Assembly: GCA_025351405.1 (NCBI GenBank)
Contig: JANXVZ010000010.1
Span: 1 to 64,000 of the forward strand
Direction of reading: 5' to 3'
DNA from: Sphingomonadales bacterium
GTDB lineage: Bacteria > Pseudomonadota > Alphaproteobacteria > Sphingomonadales > Sphingomonadaceae
DNA: 64,000 bases
Shown: positions 63,090 to 64,000 of the stretch, one piece after another
How the letters are laid out: each line of letters starts with the position of its first letter
Position numbering within the stretch: the stretch's first letter is position 1
Program-made: the position numbers and the translations under genes
The notes under the pieces: generated by a model
The model's database searches: none
What the model was told of the DNA's origin: nothing
What the model saw: the letters and a program-made list of their open reading frames with translations, nothing else

Positions 63090-63443
63090 TCAGTAGAAGA
63101 AGCGTTCCTCGACGATCTTGCCGTCCTTGACCGTGAACAGCGCGATCTCGTCCATCGTCATGCGATTGCCGGTCTCCTTCTGGGTGACATCCATCACCCA
63201 GCGGACGCTGAACTGGTCGCCATTGACCCAGGGACCGAAGGTTTCGACGCTGTGAACATCGTGGGCGCCGTACCACCATTCACCCTTGCCGGCGACCGCG
63301 GCCCTGCCCTCGATACGCGCCATCGGGCCGTCCATGGCCTCGATGCTGACAATGTCGTCGGACCAATATTTGCTGCCGATGCCATCAAGGTTGCCGGCCT
63401 TGGCCATGGCCACCACATCGGCGGCGATTTTCCGCGTCGTCAT
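63090..63443 (-). CDS. NTF2/SnoaL-like fold protein
   Basis: A 117-residue protein of the nuclear-transport-factor-2/SnoaL-like superfamily: GNLDGIGSKYWSDDIVSIEA, the GPMARIEGRAAVAGKGEWWY loop and the closing TMDEIALFTVKDGKIVEERF. Such small cone-shaped domains bind or act on varied ligands, so no reaction can be named. ATG 63443 has a GGGAG site seven bases upstream and is preferred over 63473. It is divergent from purL over about 113 bases. Confidence 0.85.
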   Translation of the reverse strand: MTTRKIAADVVAMAKAGNLDGIGSKYWSDDIVSIEAMDGPMARIEGRAAVAGKGEWWYGAHDVHSVETFGPWVNGDQFSVRWVMDVTQKETGNRMTMDEIALFTVKDGKIVEERFFY

Positions 63444-63556
63444 GACTGTTCTCCCAATGATTTGTGAGAACATAACATGAATATCATGAAAGGGCGATGA
63501 CAGAATTGCAGGGGCAGCGGGTGACAGTGCGCGCTACCTTCGCTATCGCCGGTTGC

Positions 63557-64000
63557 ATGACCGAAATCACCCCGCAGATCGTTGCCGAGCACGGCTTCAC
63601 CCCGGACGAATATGCGCGCGTCGTCGCCAGCATGGGGCGAGTCCCCAACATGCTCGAGCTCGGTATATTTTCGGTGATGTGGTCGGAGCATTGCTCGTAC
63701 AAATCGTCGCGCATGCACCTCGCCAAGCTGCCGACAAAGGCACCCTGGGTCATCTGCGGTCCTGGCGAAAATGCCGGCGTCATCGATATCGGCGATGGCG
63801 ACGCCGCCATCTTCAAGATGGAGAGCCACAACCACCCGAGCTTCATCGAGCCCTACCAGGGGGCTGCCACCGGGGTTGGCGGCATCCTGCGCGATGTCTT
63901 CACCATGGGGGCGCGGCCGGTCGCCAACATGAACGCGCTGCGTTTCGGCGAAATCGACGCACCTAAGATGAAGCACCTCATCAAGGGCGTCGTCGCCGGC
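63557..64000 (+). CDS. purL: Phosphoribosylformylglycinamidine synthase large subunit PurL, 5' part
   Basis: The first 148 codons of PurL are present; the gene runs off the right edge. Diagnostic motifs are [40 protein letters not shown] and [20 protein letters not shown], followed by [20 protein letters not shown]. PurL is the ATP-dependent synthase that works with PurQ and PurS, encoded 5.7 kb upstream on the same strand. ATG 63557 fits the family start; an in-frame ATG at 63497 would add 20 residues and has an AAAGG purine run four bases before it, so it cannot be excluded. Confidence 0.95.
   Translation, partial: MTEITPQIVAEHGFTPDEYARVVASMGRVPNMLELGIFSVMWSEHCSYKSSRMHLAKLPTKAPWVICGPGENAGVIDIGDGDAAIFKMESHNHPSFIEPYQGAATGVGGILRDVFTMGARPVANMNALRFGEIDAPKMKHLIKGVVAG

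Overview
This 64 kb, GC-rich window looks like a chromosomal segment of an alphaproteobacterium, most likely a sphingomonad (order Sphingomonadales). Support comes from the divided purS/purQ/purL enzyme, a DUF1476 F1-ATPase-inhibitor-type protein, a PEP-CTERM protein with the alphaproteobacterial tail, a DUF6481 protein, a small secreted protein with repeated CKDAKGKF motifs, two-subunit glycyl-tRNA synthetase and sigma-54-style flagellar promoters. The genus cannot be fixed from the sequence alone. I see no tRNA, rRNA, CRISPR array, insertion sequence or prophage.

The layout is as follows. 1-1291: an SPFH/NfeD pair whose first ~150 bases encode a fragment of an unrelated Ig-like surface-repeat protein. 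1348-17708: a compact flagellar locus. A leftward unit (flgA-flgM-flgN-lytic transglycosylase-flhA-fliA) diverges from a rightward unit (flgBCDEFGHI-flgJ-flgKL), and motAB follows after a frameshifted PEP-CTERM gene. 17720-20521: a very large SLBB polysaccharide-export protein without other export genes. 21069-29355: amino-acid and envelope housekeeping genes (ilvE/marR, OmpA-like, proC, YbjN-like, ubiK, tspO), then tlyA, a membrane-embedded AraC regulator and a secreted S41 peptidase. 29443-35058: tgt, an MFS exporter-hydrolase-FAD oxidoreductase operon and a membrane-anchored helix-hairpin-helix protein. 35087-43214: ppdK, glyQS, ychF, pth and rplY. 43335-49330: GumN/TraB-like protein, acyl-CoA synthetase, a molybdopterin oxidoreductase and apt. 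49450-52186: petABC (cytochrome bc1). 52381-55443: hemF, GNAT, grxD, bolA and DUF1476. 55743-64000: purC, purS and purQ, then DUF4337, a queuosine-precursor transporter, topoisomerase IB, a Y-family polymerase, NDH-2 and an NTF2-like gene, and finally the start of purL, which runs off the window.

The strongest new reading is the regulatory layout of the flagellar locus. Three sites match the sigma-54 consensus with the exact 10-base GG-to-GC spacing: before flgA, before flgB and before the transglycosylase-flhA-fliA unit. Each lies near an inverted repeat built on GGCAA/TTGCC, a plausible enhancer site for a FlbD-type activator. Two further sites match the sigma-28 (FliA) consensus: before flgM, the anti-sigma-28 gene, and before motAB. 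The sequence therefore suggests a cascade in which sigma-54 makes basal body, hook and FliA, and FliA then makes its own inhibitor and the stators. The flgB promoter predicts an mRNA with almost no leader.

Other points worth checking are the chimeric first gene, a one-base frameshift that separates the signal peptide from the body of the PEP-CTERM protein, a glyQ gene with no ordinary start codon where homology needs one, a minimal FlgD, a hexanucleotide repeat inside flgK and a low-GC patch inside glyS.
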